The notes under the pieces are model-generated. The model searched no databases. It was given only the letters and a program-made list of their open reading frames with translations, and had not been told where the DNA came from. Both the position numbers and the translations under genes were made by a program. 64,000 nt of DNA. Origin: Dokdonella_A sp963834755 (GTDB lineage Bacteria; Pseudomonadota; Gammaproteobacteria; Xanthomonadales; Rhodanobacteraceae). The stretch's first letter is position 1; every line of letters starts with the position of its first letter. The stretch lies in the NCBI GenBank assembly GCA_963834755.1, contig CAWICQ010000009.1:186001-250000 (forward strand). The letters are read 5' to 3'. Positions 44,602 to 54,902 of the stretch are shown one piece after another.

Positions 44602-46704
44602 ATGCAGCCCGCTCGCCAAACGCTTACCTCATTGATACACGCGATATCGCGCGTTCCGCAGTGGATCGATGCGTTGTTTGTTGCTGCGCTTTGTGTCGCC
44701 GTGGCGCTCACGGCAATGGGAACCTGGCATTTGGACCTGCACGTCCCGTACTTGTCGGCGGGAGACGCCAGCGCGACCGATTACATGATCAAGACCGTGC
44801 TCGAGCACGGTTGGTACACGCGCAATCCGGATGTCGGCGCGCCGTTTGGCGCGACGATGTACGACTTTCCGATACCCGAGCCCACGAACTTCGGCCTCGT
44901 CTGGATTCTCGGACTCTTCGGCAGGGACCCGTTTCTCGTTTACAACCTTTTCTACCTGTTCTCATTCGCTAGCGTGGCGCTCGCGGCGTGGTGGGGGTTC
45001 CGGCGTCTGGGAATCGTGCGCCCGATGGCGATTGCCGGCGCGTTCCTGTTCTCGATGCTGTTCTATCACTTCATACGTCTCGGACACCTGTTTCTCGCTT
45101 CGTATTTTTCTGCCGCAATATTCGCAACCTATGCGACGCGACTCGCGCTGTATCGATTGCCGCACCTTTCGAGCGATCTGCGGATTTCATTCGGTACCGT
45201 GCTTCTTCTTGCCGTCGCCGCCGGAGCGGGCGTCTATTACGCATTCTTCGGCTGCCTGTTCATCGCCGCGGGCGGCGTACTGGGATGGAGCGAAGCACGC
45301 AGGAAGGAACCGCTGTTTCTCGCGGGCACCTATGCGGCGATCATCGTCGCTGTCATCGCGCTGAGTCTCGCGCCGAACGCGGTGTACCACTTTGCCGAAG
45401 GCGCCAATTCGCTGGTGGCCCAGCGCCAGCCGTCGGAAGCGGAAATCTACGGCTTACGCATCACGCAATTGTTGCTGCCGCCAGCCGGCCATCGACTCCA
45501 TTGGTTTGCGGATTTGGCCCGCCAATACGCAGCGACGGCCCCTCTGCTCAATGAAAACAAGGCTGCGGCGCTGGGCACGCTTGGAAGTCTTGGTCTCGTC
45601 GCGGCGATCGGGTTCTGTCTCCTTGGAGATCGCTCGCGTTTTCCGATGGTCGCAGCTCTTGGTGCGCTGGCCATCTGCGGAATTCTTTTCGCCACGATCG
45701 GTGGTTTCGGTGCGCTGTTCGCACTACTGATCACGCCGGACATTCGTGGCCTCAACCGAATCAGCGTTTTCATCGCATTCTTCGCGATCGCCACGACTTT
45801 GATACTTGCGCAACGCGCATGTGGCTCAAGACCGCTCGCATGCGGCGTCATCGCCGTGATCGCTGTCGTGATCGGCTGGTACGATCAAGTTCCAGCACCT
45901 AGGGCGGCTCCCGATCCCGCCCTTTTCCATGCGCAGCAGGCATTCTTTCGAAACATCCAGAAAATGCTTCCGAGCGGTTCCGCGGTCTTCGAGTTGCCTT
46001 ATATGTTCTTTCCAGAAAGTCCGAAGACAGGCTCGCTGTTCAGCTACGACCTGTTCCAACCCTACTTGCAAACCAGCGGCCTGCGCTGGAGTTTCGGCGA
46101 GATGCACGGGCGCGCTTCGGACGCGTGGAACGCGCGCGTATCCACGCTCACGGGTGCTGAGCTCATACATGCTTTGGCAAGCGCGGGTTTCGGTGCAATC
46201 TACGTGAATCGCGCTGGGTATGCAGATCGCGCTGTCGCACTGGAAAAGAGCATTGAGCCGTTCGTAGGCCCAGCTGCTCTAGAGGACGCGTCACACACAC
46301 TCGCGATCTATAGAATTCTCTCGACGTCCGCGCCTGCCCTTCCGTTCGTGGTCGTCGCCCCGGGGCGCGGCTGGTATCCATGGGAAAAAGATGCGCATCA
46401 AAACCCGTTCGGCAGGGCGAAAGGATCCGCTGAGCTTCTTGTCACGAATCCGGGCGCGCGTTCGCATGTCATCGTTCAATTCACGGTGATCAGCCCGACG
46501 AAACGCCTTCTCCGAGTGCGTAATGCCGACGAGCAACTCGGCAACTATGATCTCAAGGCCAATGTGCCCGTTGCCATAGAGCTCAGGTTTGTCGCCGCAG
46601 CCGGAGTTTCTCGCATCGCCTTGGACACCGACGCGGGAATAGCTCGCGGCTCATTTGCTTTCCAACTGGGCAGTCTCGTGTATGCCGCGACCGCACTCGA
46701 CTAA
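44602..46704 (+). CDS. Large polytopic membrane protein, GT-C-like, unknown substrate
   Basis: 700 residues; about ten membrane helices in the first 470 and a soluble C-terminal domain rich in beta strands. The first loop (LSAGDASATDYMIKTVLEHG) has the Asp-rich pattern of GT-C enzymes, and YNLFYLFSFASVALAAWWGF and FLFSMLFYHFIRLGHLFL follow. ATG 44602 is chosen as the first start next to hydrophobic sequence. Base use is less GC-biased than in the housekeeping genes around. It may transfer the lipid-linked sugar made by the preceding genes. Confidence 0.65.
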   Translation: MQPARQTLTSLIHAISRVPQWIDALFVAALCVAVALTAMGTWHLDLHVPYLSAGDASATDYMIKTVLEHGWYTRNPDVGAPFGATMYDFPIPEPTNFGLVWILGLFGRDPFLVYNLFYLFSFASVALAAWWGFRRLGIVRPMAIAGAFLFSMLFYHFIRLGHLFLASYFSAAIFATYATRLALYRLPHLSSDLRISFGTVLLLAVAAGAGVYYAFFGCLFIAAGGVLGWSEARRKEPLFLAGTYAAIIVAVIALSLAPNAVYHFAEGANSLVAQRQPSEAEIYGLRITQLLLPPAGHRLHWFADLARQYAATAPLLNENKAAALGTLGSLGLVAAIGFCLLGDRSRFPMVAALGALAICGILFATIGGFGALFALLITPDIRGLNRISVFIAFFAIATTLILAQRACGSRPLACGVIAVIAVVIGWYDQVPAPRAAPDPALFHAQQAFFRNIQKMLPSGSAVFELPYMFFPESPKTGSLFSYDLFQPYLQTSGLRWSFGEMHGRASDAWNARVSTLTGAELIHALASAGFGAIYVNRAGYADRAVALEKSIEPFVGPAALEDASHTLAIYRILSTSAPALPFVVVAPGRGWYPWEKDAHQNPFGRAKGSAELLVTNPGARSHVIVQFTVISPTKRLLRVRNADEQLGNYDLKANVPVAIELRFVAAAGVSRIALDTDAGIARGSFAFQLGSLVYAATALD

Positions 46705-46847
46705 CTTTACGCGCACCACTGAAGGCGGAAAAGTACACCATCAACCCCGGCGATGGCCGTTCACATCAATACTGATATTCCGGCTCGTCGCGCGAACTCT
46801 CGATGATCGGGAGTTAAAGCCACGGCCACGAGGAGCGCCTTGACGAA

Positions 46848-48500
46848 TCAGCGCATAAGCCAATCCACGCGATGATCCCCGGCTTCGTAGATCCAAATTT
46901 CGTAGTCGCCCGCGATCACGGTCGAGTCGGGAGACCCCGCGTCGGCAACGACGACCTGGCGATCCGATTGCGTCGTCTGCGAGCGCGACAGCGCGATGAA
47001 ATAGCGATCACTGCGCTGAGGAGGGGTGAAGCAGTCCTTTGAAACCAGCCAGTGGAGTGGCAAGAGGCGAGATCCCCCGATGGGACAGACGGTGATGTCG
47101 CCAGCAGAAGCCAATGTCGTTACGTTGGCATTCCAATACGTCGCGTACCCTTTGCGCAGACGCAGCTGCTGCAAAGCTCCTCGCAAGCCACAGATTTTCG
47201 GGGACGCGTCGCAATCCGCGGAGGCGGCACCACTCGGAAACGTCGCGGCAAGGAGTGCACCGCCGCCGCAGAATGCGAGCACAAACAAGGCCGTAATGAT
47301 CGCCCTCGTCCTGTGGTGAACACTGAGCCAACGGCGAATCGTCGTCATAAACGCAGCGAGAGAGATCAAGACTGGCGGCACCAGATAGCGAGGCGCCATC
47401 ACGTCTACTCCCACGATCAGAGCGAGGAAAACGAGTGCAAACATAGTGGCGGCGAGCCGCGCAAAGAAGCCTTCGGCACATTCAATCGGGGTTCTGCGCC
47501 AGGCAAGAATCATCGTCAGCGCGGCCCCGGCAAAAAAAATGTAACGCGCGACCGCAGAAGCCCATGTCAGATCGAGGGCCGTCGACGGCCATGCTGTCTG
47601 GTATTGCACAAGCAAGGGCAATTCAGTCCACACAGCGGCAAGATGTGCGGGCCATTGTGCGACGGGCTGCAGCGCGCCGACTCCGGGTACAACGAGGAGA
47701 TAACGGCCCAGCGCGAGGTGGAGAATCCCCCCGCCAAGAAAAGCGAGGCAGGTCAGGCCGATGAGGAAACTACGACCGCTGCGTGGCCACGATGATGGAA
47801 GCAGGATGCAGGCAATCGTGATCGGAATTGCCCAGTAGACAGCGGCGCGCGCAGGATTGCTGGCTGTGAATTCGACGAGCAACAACGCATAGAAAATGCT
47901 ATTCCAACTTGTAAATCGCCGCGACACCTTTGAGCGCTCAGAAGCGCCGCTCAATGCGCGTAGCGAAAAGAAAATGAGAAGTGCAAGTTTTGCGGAAAAC
48001 CATCCATACGCGGCCTGTTCGTAAATCGCCTCTACGTGATTCCGCGAAAAGATTGCGATCACGCCGAGCGCGACTGTGAGCGAAAACGGCCATGATCGCG
48101 CGATGCGCTGAATCGGCAGCATGAACGCTCCGACCATCGACACAATCGCGACGATGTTTCCGAGTTTCAGTGCGAGAGTTGACGCTCCAATGGTAGCGAC
48201 GAAAGGCAACGCGAAGATCTGCGGCGACAATATCCATATTTCGCCGTTAACGTAGTACCAGGTGGACGGAAGCAAGCTGCCTTTTCGCAACATCTCCTCG
48301 GCGAGCAGCACCGGCACGGATGCGTCGGAATTGAGAATGGTCCCGAAGTAAGCCGAGGAGAAAAAGCGAGAAGCCGCGAAAACAAAAAGCAGCAAGGCCG
48401 CGGCACAGATGGCCCAGTCGGTGGCGAACACGCGGCCGGGCGTCGTAGAGTTGGGCTCAGCGCGCGCGACCGCACCGATCTGACCATTGCTCACTTCCAT
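46848..48500 (-). CDS. Polytopic membrane protein of unknown function
   Basis: 550 residues with roughly ten membrane helices (for example WAICAAALLLFVFAASRFF, LALLIFFSLRALSG, IFFAGAALTMILAW) and an external loop FGTILNSDASVPVLLAEEML whose Asp could be the GT-C acidic residue. The C-terminal 130 residues are soluble. It starts 3 nt after the stop of the cystathionine-synthase-like gene on the same strand, so it may share that transcript although its likely role is with the glycosylation genes on the other side. The 143-nt gap 46705-46847 to the convergent gene shows no gene. Confidence 0.65.
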   Translation of the reverse strand: MEVSNGQIGAVARAEPNSTTPGRVFATDWAICAAALLLFVFAASRFFSSAYFGTILNSDASVPVLLAEEMLRKGSLLPSTWYYVNGEIWILSPQIFALPFVATIGASTLALKLGNIVAIVSMVGAFMLPIQRIARSWPFSLTVALGVIAIFSRNHVEAIYEQAAYGWFSAKLALLIFFSLRALSGASERSKVSRRFTSWNSIFYALLLVEFTASNPARAAVYWAIPITIACILLPSSWPRSGRSFLIGLTCLAFLGGGILHLALGRYLLVVPGVGALQPVAQWPAHLAAVWTELPLLVQYQTAWPSTALDLTWASAVARYIFFAGAALTMILAWRRTPIECAEGFFARLAATMFALVFLALIVGVDVMAPRYLVPPVLISLAAFMTTIRRWLSVHHRTRAIITALFVLAFCGGGALLAATFPSGAASADCDASPKICGLRGALQQLRLRKGYATYWNANVTTLASAGDITVCPIGGSRLLPLHWLVSKDCFTPPQRSDRYFIALSRSQTTQSDRQVVVADAGSPDSTVIAGDYEIWIYEAGDHRVDWLMR

Positions 48501-48503
48501 AGA

Positions 48504-49673
48504 TCAACGCAACGCGTCTTTGAGCTCACGCATAAGGTCACCCACATCCTCGACGCCGACCGAAAGCCGAATCAGCCCATCGCTGATGCCGAGCCGCTTG
48601 CGATTCGCGGCCGGCACCGACGCGTGCGTCATGATCGCCGGATGTTCGATGAGACTCTCGACACCGCCGAGTGATTCCGCCAGCGCGAACAGTTTGCACC
48701 GCTCCAGCACTCGCCGCGCCTTGCGCAGGCCGCCTTTCACTTCGACCGCGATGATGCCGCCGAAGCCGTCCATCTGACGTTTCGCGAGTTTGTGTTGCGG
48801 GTGCGACTTCAGCCCCGGATAGATCACCCGATCAACGGCGGGATGCTTTTCCAGCCATCGCGCCAGCGCGAACGCGCCTTCGCAATGCGCACGCATGCGC
48901 AGGTGCAATGTCTTGAGGCCGCGCATCGCCAGAAAGGCGTCGAACGGGCCTGCGACTGCGCCGACGGAGTTCTGCAGGAACGCCATTTTCTCGGCGAGTT
49001 CTGCGTCTTCGCCGACCACGGCCATGCCGCCGACCATGTCCGAATGCCCGTTGAGATATTTGGTCGCCGAGTGCACGACGATCTGCGCGCCGTGCTCGAT
49101 CGGCCGCTGCAGCATCGGCGAGCAGAACGTGTTGTCGACGACGAGGATGAGCCCGTGCTTGCGCGCAAACGCGCCGAGCCTGGCGAGATCGACGAGTTTC
49201 AGCATCGGATTGGTCGGCGTCTCGGCCCAGATCATGCGCGTGTTCGGCTTCAGCGCCGCCCTCACCGCGCCGGCATCGGCAAGATCCACGAAAGTGAAAT
49301 CAAGCCCGGCGCTGCGCCGGCGCACGCGTTCGAACAATCGATAGCTGCCGCCGTAGAGATCATCCATCGCGATGACGTGGCTGCCGCTGTCGAGCAGATC
49401 AAGAATGGTCGCCGTCGCAGCCATGCCGGACGCGAACGCGAACCCCGCTCGTCCACCTTCGAGGTCTGCGACGCAACGCTCGTACGCCATGCGCGTCGGA
49501 TTCTGCGTGCGCGAATATTCGTAGCCCTTGTGCACGCCCGGGCTTTTCTGCACGTAGGTCGACGTCGCGTAGATCGGCACCATGATCGCGCCGGTCGATG
49601 GATCGGGCGATTGGCCGGCGTGGATCGCACGCGTGCCGAGCCCTTGGCGGTGACGATTCATCTTATTGTCCAT
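48504..49673 (-). CDS. Cystathionine gamma-synthase / gamma-lyase family enzyme
   Basis: Cys/Met metabolism PLP enzyme, 389 residues. The substrate region YEYSRTQNPTRMAYE, FASGMAATATILDLL, VDNTFCSPMLQRP and the PLP Lys in VVHSATKYLNGHSDMVGG near residue 209 are clear, with SLGGVESLIEHPAIMTH at the C-terminal side. Sequence alone does not separate synthase (MetB) from lyase (reverse transsulfuration); the near neighbour cbs favours a cystathionine-linked role, and related genomes carry the two genes side by side. Here a methyltransferase gene stands between them. Confidence 0.92.
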   Translation of the reverse strand: MDNKMNRHRQGLGTRAIHAGQSPDPSTGAIMVPIYATSTYVQKSPGVHKGYEYSRTQNPTRMAYERCVADLEGGRAGFAFASGMAATATILDLLDSGSHVIAMDDLYGGSYRLFERVRRRSAGLDFTFVDLADAGAVRAALKPNTRMIWAETPTNPMLKLVDLARLGAFARKHGLILVVDNTFCSPMLQRPIEHGAQIVVHSATKYLNGHSDMVGGMAVVGEDAELAEKMAFLQNSVGAVAGPFDAFLAMRGLKTLHLRMRAHCEGAFALARWLEKHPAVDRVIYPGLKSHPQHKLAKRQMDGFGGIIAVEVKGGLRKARRVLERCKLFALAESLGGVESLIEHPAIMTHASVPAANRKRLGISDGLIRLSVGVEDVGDLMRELKDALR

Positions 49674-49676
49674 ATT

Positions 49677-51101
49677 TCAGAATCCGGTAGCATTGGTGTC
49701 ATCCAGTTCGCGCACGAGCCGGAGTTCTATGCTTTTCAGTTCGATCACATCGGTCGGCGCGATGAGAATGCGGAACTCGATATCGTCGACCGCGTCCTTG
49801 AGGTAGAACCGGGTCCGCGCTAGCAGGCCTTTTTCCGTGCCGATTGCAATCTCGCGCAGCAGAACCTGCCCTTTGCCGCAGGCGACCTCGGCTCTCGCGG
49901 CGGACGTCCCTCCTGCGTTGACGCCATTCCACAGGATTTCGTACATCCCCGAGTTCAGCCGCAGGTAGGGCCCGTAAGAAAGATAGCCGCCCTGCGCCTG
50001 GCTCCGTATGGTTCCTGCGGCGAGGTCGCGCGACCCGCACTGCGTGAGGATCGCGTCGTCGGTGGCGCGCCACACTTGGATCACGTCCGAGCAATTCGCG
50101 CGGCCCGTTCCGATCGGCCTTGCACGCCGACAGATCCAAATGTCAGTGCCTGGAATAGAAAGGCTGGGTATGCGTTGGTGCGTCCAGCCGGAGCGGCGCA
50201 GCAGTTCGTTGAAATAGTCGAGCCGAAAACCGAGCTCGAGCCATCCCAGGCGCCGGATCGCCCACAGGCTCAACCCGTCCATGCGCAAGCCCCACGGATA
50301 TGGCACGATCGTCGAGTCGGACGGCACGATTGGCTCACCTGCAAAGACCACGATACCCTTTTCGCCCATGCAGGCGTCGATGCGGCGTAACAGCTCGGCA
50401 TGGTTGAGCACGTGGTGGAATGACTCGAAGAAGATCACGGCATCGAAGACGCCGACGATTGAAAACGAGTTCATGTCACAGCGGATCGTGTCGACCATGC
50501 CCGGAAGGTTTGCGCACCGCGCACGCACGTATTCCAGCAGCTTCTCGGAAATGTCCACGCAAGTGACGCGGTAACCCATGCTGGCCAGTTGATACGTCAA
50601 AGGGCCATAGCCCGAGCCCATCTCTAGAATGTGTGCCCCGGCCGGCAAGCTCATTTCCTTAATGATCTGGCCATACATCATCAGGCTATTGCCGACCGTC
50701 GTCGCACTGCGTGTCACATATGGGTATGGCCAGCGCAACATGTACTCGCGCTCGAACGGCGTTTCTTCCTGCGCGACATCGTAGGTTCGTTGTGCAAGCT
50801 GCTCATACAATCGCAGTTGCGCCGATCGATAGTCCTGACTAGACGGATCCGCGGGCTCACGTTCGAGCATCTGCCGCGGACGGAACATCACGCCGGCGAG
50901 CGACTCCAGGTACGCATCGCTCGACCGCGCCCGCATGGCCGCGGCATGATCCAGGGCATGATCCAGGGCTTCCAGCGTATCGATAACGCGCAACGCACTC
51001 ATCGCGCCGCGCCCGCTGCACTCGAAATCACGGAGCCCCGCAGCGATGCGACATGCGCGTGCCGATGAGTCGATCGCGGTGCGGCCCTCAAGTCGCTTCA
51101 C
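49677..51101 (-). CDS. SAM methyltransferase fused to a C-terminal beta-sandwich-like domain
   Basis: 474 residues from GTG 51101 (441 from ATG 51002). The middle is a class I methyltransferase (ILEMGSGYGPLTYQLASMGY near residue 155, VDISEKLLEYVRARC, FFESFHHVLNH, VFAGEPIVPSDS). The last 135 residues form a beta-rich unit (GGYLSYGPYLRLNSGMYEIL, VLLREIAIGTEKGLLA, DDIEFRILIAPTDVIELKSI) of the jelly-roll kind seen attached to glycan-modifying enzymes. A tandem duplication of CATGATCCAGGG at about 50945 gives LDHALDHAA. Set 3 nt before the metB-like gene and 4 nt after cbs, it splits a pair that is normally adjacent. Confidence 0.8.
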   Translation of the reverse strand: MKRLEGRTAIDSSARACRIAAGLRDFECSGRGAMSALRVIDTLEALDHALDHAAAMRARSSDAYLESLAGVMFRPRQMLEREPADPSSQDYRSAQLRLYEQLAQRTYDVAQEETPFEREYMLRWPYPYVTRSATTVGNSLMMYGQIIKEMSLPAGAHILEMGSGYGPLTYQLASMGYRVTCVDISEKLLEYVRARCANLPGMVDTIRCDMNSFSIVGVFDAVIFFESFHHVLNHAELLRRIDACMGEKGIVVFAGEPIVPSDSTIVPYPWGLRMDGLSLWAIRRLGWLELGFRLDYFNELLRRSGWTHQRIPSLSIPGTDIWICRRARPIGTGRANCSDVIQVWRATDDAILTQCGSRDLAAGTIRSQAQGGYLSYGPYLRLNSGMYEILWNGVNAGGTSAARAEVACGKGQVLLREIAIGTEKGLLARTRFYLKDAVDDIEFRILIAPTDVIELKSIELRLVRELDDTNATGF

Positions 51102-51105
51102 GTCG

Positions 51106-52478
<1,373 letters not shown>

Positions 52479-52635
52479 GCAGGCTCCGAGGCTGCGCCGG
52501 ACTTGCGCGCTCGCGCAAGCCAAGTCCCGCATCGAGACCGTGGCGATGGATTTCCTGCAGATGATAACCGAGCGGCGGGCGCCGCAGCCTCAAGGCGCGG
52601 CGCCCGGAGAGAAAGGGATACGTGGTAAATCTGGA

Positions 52636-52860
52636 TCAGTGCGTCGCGGGTCTACTGTGTTCCCACATCGAGGTGAGGATGTCTTTGGCGCGGAGCTTCT
52701 CTTTCTTCATGTTGTGCAGCGTCACGTCATCAATCGGCAGAACGCCGAGTTCCGCGTCGCGTACCTTGCTGTCGAGCTCCTTATGGCGTTGATACAGCGT
52801 GCGGAATTCCGAATTGCTCTGCATCAACGCCTCAACCTCTTTCTCGTTATGTTCGAACAT
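52636..52860 (-). CDS. YdcH-family (DUF465) small protein
   Basis: 74 residues from ATG 52860 (MFEHNEKEVEALMQ). The helical hairpin pattern NSEFRTLYQRHKELDSKVRDAE and the end DVTLHNMKKEKLRAKDIL match the DUF465/YdcH family of short cytoplasmic coiled-coil proteins of unknown role. GAGGT lies just upstream of the ATG as a ribosome site. It precedes cbs on the same strand by 157 nt. Confidence 0.9.
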   Translation of the reverse strand: MFEHNEKEVEALMQSNSEFRTLYQRHKELDSKVRDAELGVLPIDDVTLHNMKKEKLRAKDILTSMWEHSRPATH

Positions 52861-53399
52861 CAGCTGACCTCCTCTCGGATGAACCGCATGCGCGGTGGCG
52901 CGACAGCGCCGCGCCACCGGCTGCGGGAACGACTACGACGGGATTGCGCGATGGCTCGAGAGCGAGCCGCCTGAGCTGTGGGCGAGCACGATAGGAATGT
53001 TCGAGAGCTTGCCGCGAGACGCCACTGCCAGGAACGTCCGCGTGCGCATGGATTCTCAGGAACTGAGGCGTTTGCATCCTCGGTCGCTTGCGCTGCACTC
53101 ATGGGCTTAGGCTTTCTTGCCCCAGGTGATTTCGGGCATTGCCGGACCACTTGGGAATTACAAACTACTCCCCTCGCTCAGGCTTGGCAACCGCCAAAAA
53201 GAGGAGCGGCGTGCATTTTTTCCGTTCACCGCCGGGCCCCATTAAAAGTTTATTAATCAATCAGTTGCCAGTTGGCGACGAGTGCGCGATGGCGTCTAAC
53301 CTGTTGAGTCCGCGGGTCCCATGAGATTGCGCAAATTGCGCGCTTGAGCCGAGGCCCGCCGCACCTTTTTCAGTGCCCTGATTCGACCCCGACGCGCGG
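52861..53399. other. 539-bp gap with an AT-rich patch, no gene seen
   Basis: Open frames here on either strand lack ribosome sites and family motifs. The only distinct feature is an AT-rich patch at 53232-53262 (TTAAAAGTTTATTAATCAAT), striking in this GC-rich DNA and a possible promoter or protein-binding region. Confidence 0.5.
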
Positions 53400-54302
53400 C
53401 TATCCGGAGCCCTGGAGCGTGATCTCGACCTGCCCGGCTTTGCCCACCTTCCCGCTCGATCCGACGGTCTCAATTCGTCGCGCTGCGACGCCCGCCGAGA
53501 CCAGCGCATCGCGCACCGCTTCGGCACGCGCGGTTGCCAGAGCGCGGTCGTTTGCGCTCGCCTCGATACGGATCCTTGCACCCGGCGCGGCATTGACGAA
53601 ATCGACGATGCTCGCGATGCGCGCCGTCCCTGCGTCGGCCAGCTTCGACTTGCCGCGCACGAACGCGGATTCGCCTAGCGTCATGCGTCGCGGCGCCGGC
53701 GCGGCTGACGCCGGTGCGCTGCTGCTGCCGGCAAGTTCGGCTTCCTTGCGCGCGAGCGCGGCCGCCTTGGCTTCGGCGTCGGCCAGCCGCCGCGCCTGTG
53801 CGGCTTCGGCGCGTGCGGTCTCCGCAGCTTCCGAAGCTTGCGCACCTTCCGCCCGGGCGGCCTCCGCTTCGCGTGAAAGTCGCTCGGCTTCCTCGGCGCG
53901 AATCTGCGATTGCAAACGCTGCTGCTCGAGCTCGCGGCGCGCCTGTTGGGCGTCGCGGCGGGCCGCGGCAAGTTGCAGCCGGTCGTTCTCGCGTTGCAGC
54001 GTCGCGCGTTCGCTTTCGGCGAACTCGGCCTGCGCGCTCGTACGTGCGATATCGATGCGGCGCTCGGCGATGTAGATCAGTTGCGGCTTGTCCTTGCGAC
54101 CCGATTCCTTCAGCGCCTGCAGCGAGGCACGCGCACGCTCCATCTGCATCGGCGCCAGCGTGCCGAGCTTGGGATCGGCCGCGAGGCGGTCGAGGGCCTC
54201 GGCGAGACGTTCGTAGTCGAGATCACGCGCGTACGCGGCGCGCGAGCTCGCGAAAAGGCTGAAGGCCATCATGGCGAGCAGGAACGCGATGCGGCCTTTC
54301 AT
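53400..54302 (-). CDS. OmpA-like envelope protein with long coiled coil
   Basis: 300 residues: signal peptide (IAFLLAMMAFSLFASSRAAYA), an alpha-helical DUF4398-like start (YERLAEALDRLAADPKLGTL), a long Ala/Glu/Arg-rich coiled coil (about residues 85-200) and a C-terminal OmpA-like domain (205-300; GESAFVRGKSKLADAGTARI, RAEAVRDALVSAGVAARRIE). The usual D and G residues of the peptidoglycan-binding TDxxG loop are replaced (EASANDRALATARAEAV keeps the Arg), so peptidoglycan binding is uncertain. ATG overlaps the stop of the upstream DUF4398 lipoprotein gene (ATGA). Confidence 0.85.
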   Translation of the reverse strand: MKGRIAFLLAMMAFSLFASSRAAYARDLDYERLAEALDRLAADPKLGTLAPMQMERARASLQALKESGRKDKPQLIYIAERRIDIARTSAQAEFAESERATLQRENDRLQLAAARRDAQQARRELEQQRLQSQIRAEEAERLSREAEAARAEGAQASEAAETARAEAAQARRLADAEAKAAALARKEAELAGSSSAPASAAPAPRRMTLGESAFVRGKSKLADAGTARIASIVDFVNAAPGARIRIEASANDRALATARAEAVRDALVSAGVAARRIETVGSSGKVGKAGQVEITLQGSG

Positions 54303-54682
54303 TGCGCGTCGGCTCCTTCCGTACGCGGCATGCCGTTCGACAGGTCCGCGTTCTGCCGTTTCAGCGTATCGACGGCTTCGCGCACCTTGCCGAGCCGCGC
54401 CTTGGCCGCGGCAAGTTCGCTGTCGACCGCCGATTCGTCGGCGAGCAGAGCCGCCTGGTCGTAGTCCTGGCGGGCCGAGGCGGTATTCGCTGCAGCGAGG
54501 TGATCCTGCGCCGAGCGCAGCTCCAGCGGCGCGTAGGTCGCCGCTCCGGCGGCCTGTGCGGCGGCGAGGTTGCGGGACGCGATACCGAGGACATCGGTCG
54601 GCGGCTTGGTCGGGCCGCAGGCGGCCAGCGATACCGCCATAATCGCGAACACGACATGGATTTTTGCGGCACTTGGTGTCAT
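54299..54682 (-). CDS. DUF4398 lipoprotein
   Basis: 127 residues from ATG 54682. The lipobox AVSLAACGP gives a lipid-modified Cys near residue 21; the mature part is a two-helix DUF4398 domain (YAPLELRSAQDHLAAANTAS, YDQAALLADESAVDSELAAA) followed by a short coiled coil. Such lipoproteins are regularly encoded next to OmpA-family proteins as here. Upstream, 54683-54902 separates it from the divergent pilU and must hold both promoters; no clear boxes were found. Confidence 0.88.
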   Translation of the reverse strand: MTPSAAKIHVVFAIMAVSLAACGPTKPPTDVLGIASRNLAAAQAAGAATYAPLELRSAQDHLAAANTASARQDYDQAALLADESAVDSELAAAKARLGKVREAVDTLKRQNADLSNGMPRTEGADAQ

Positions 54683-54902
54683 AAAGCGGCGGCGCGGCTG
54701 TAAGGGGAACGGGGGGTATTGTGGGAAGCCGCCCACTCCTTTGGCAACCGGCCGGCATGAAGCTCGCATGGGAGTATTGCGAAAAAAACGCCTGCCGAGT
54801 GAACGCCGAGGACGGGACCCGGTCGTCCCGGGGCCGAGCGTAAAACACCGGCAGTCGTTTTGGCGCGTACCGTTCCGCAAATAGACAAAGACGAGGGGAC
54901 CG

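Noticed and set aside
52861..53256. Short ORFs on both strands between ydcH and the OmpA-like gene
   Set aside because: No ribosome sites, no motifs, Arg-rich shadow composition.
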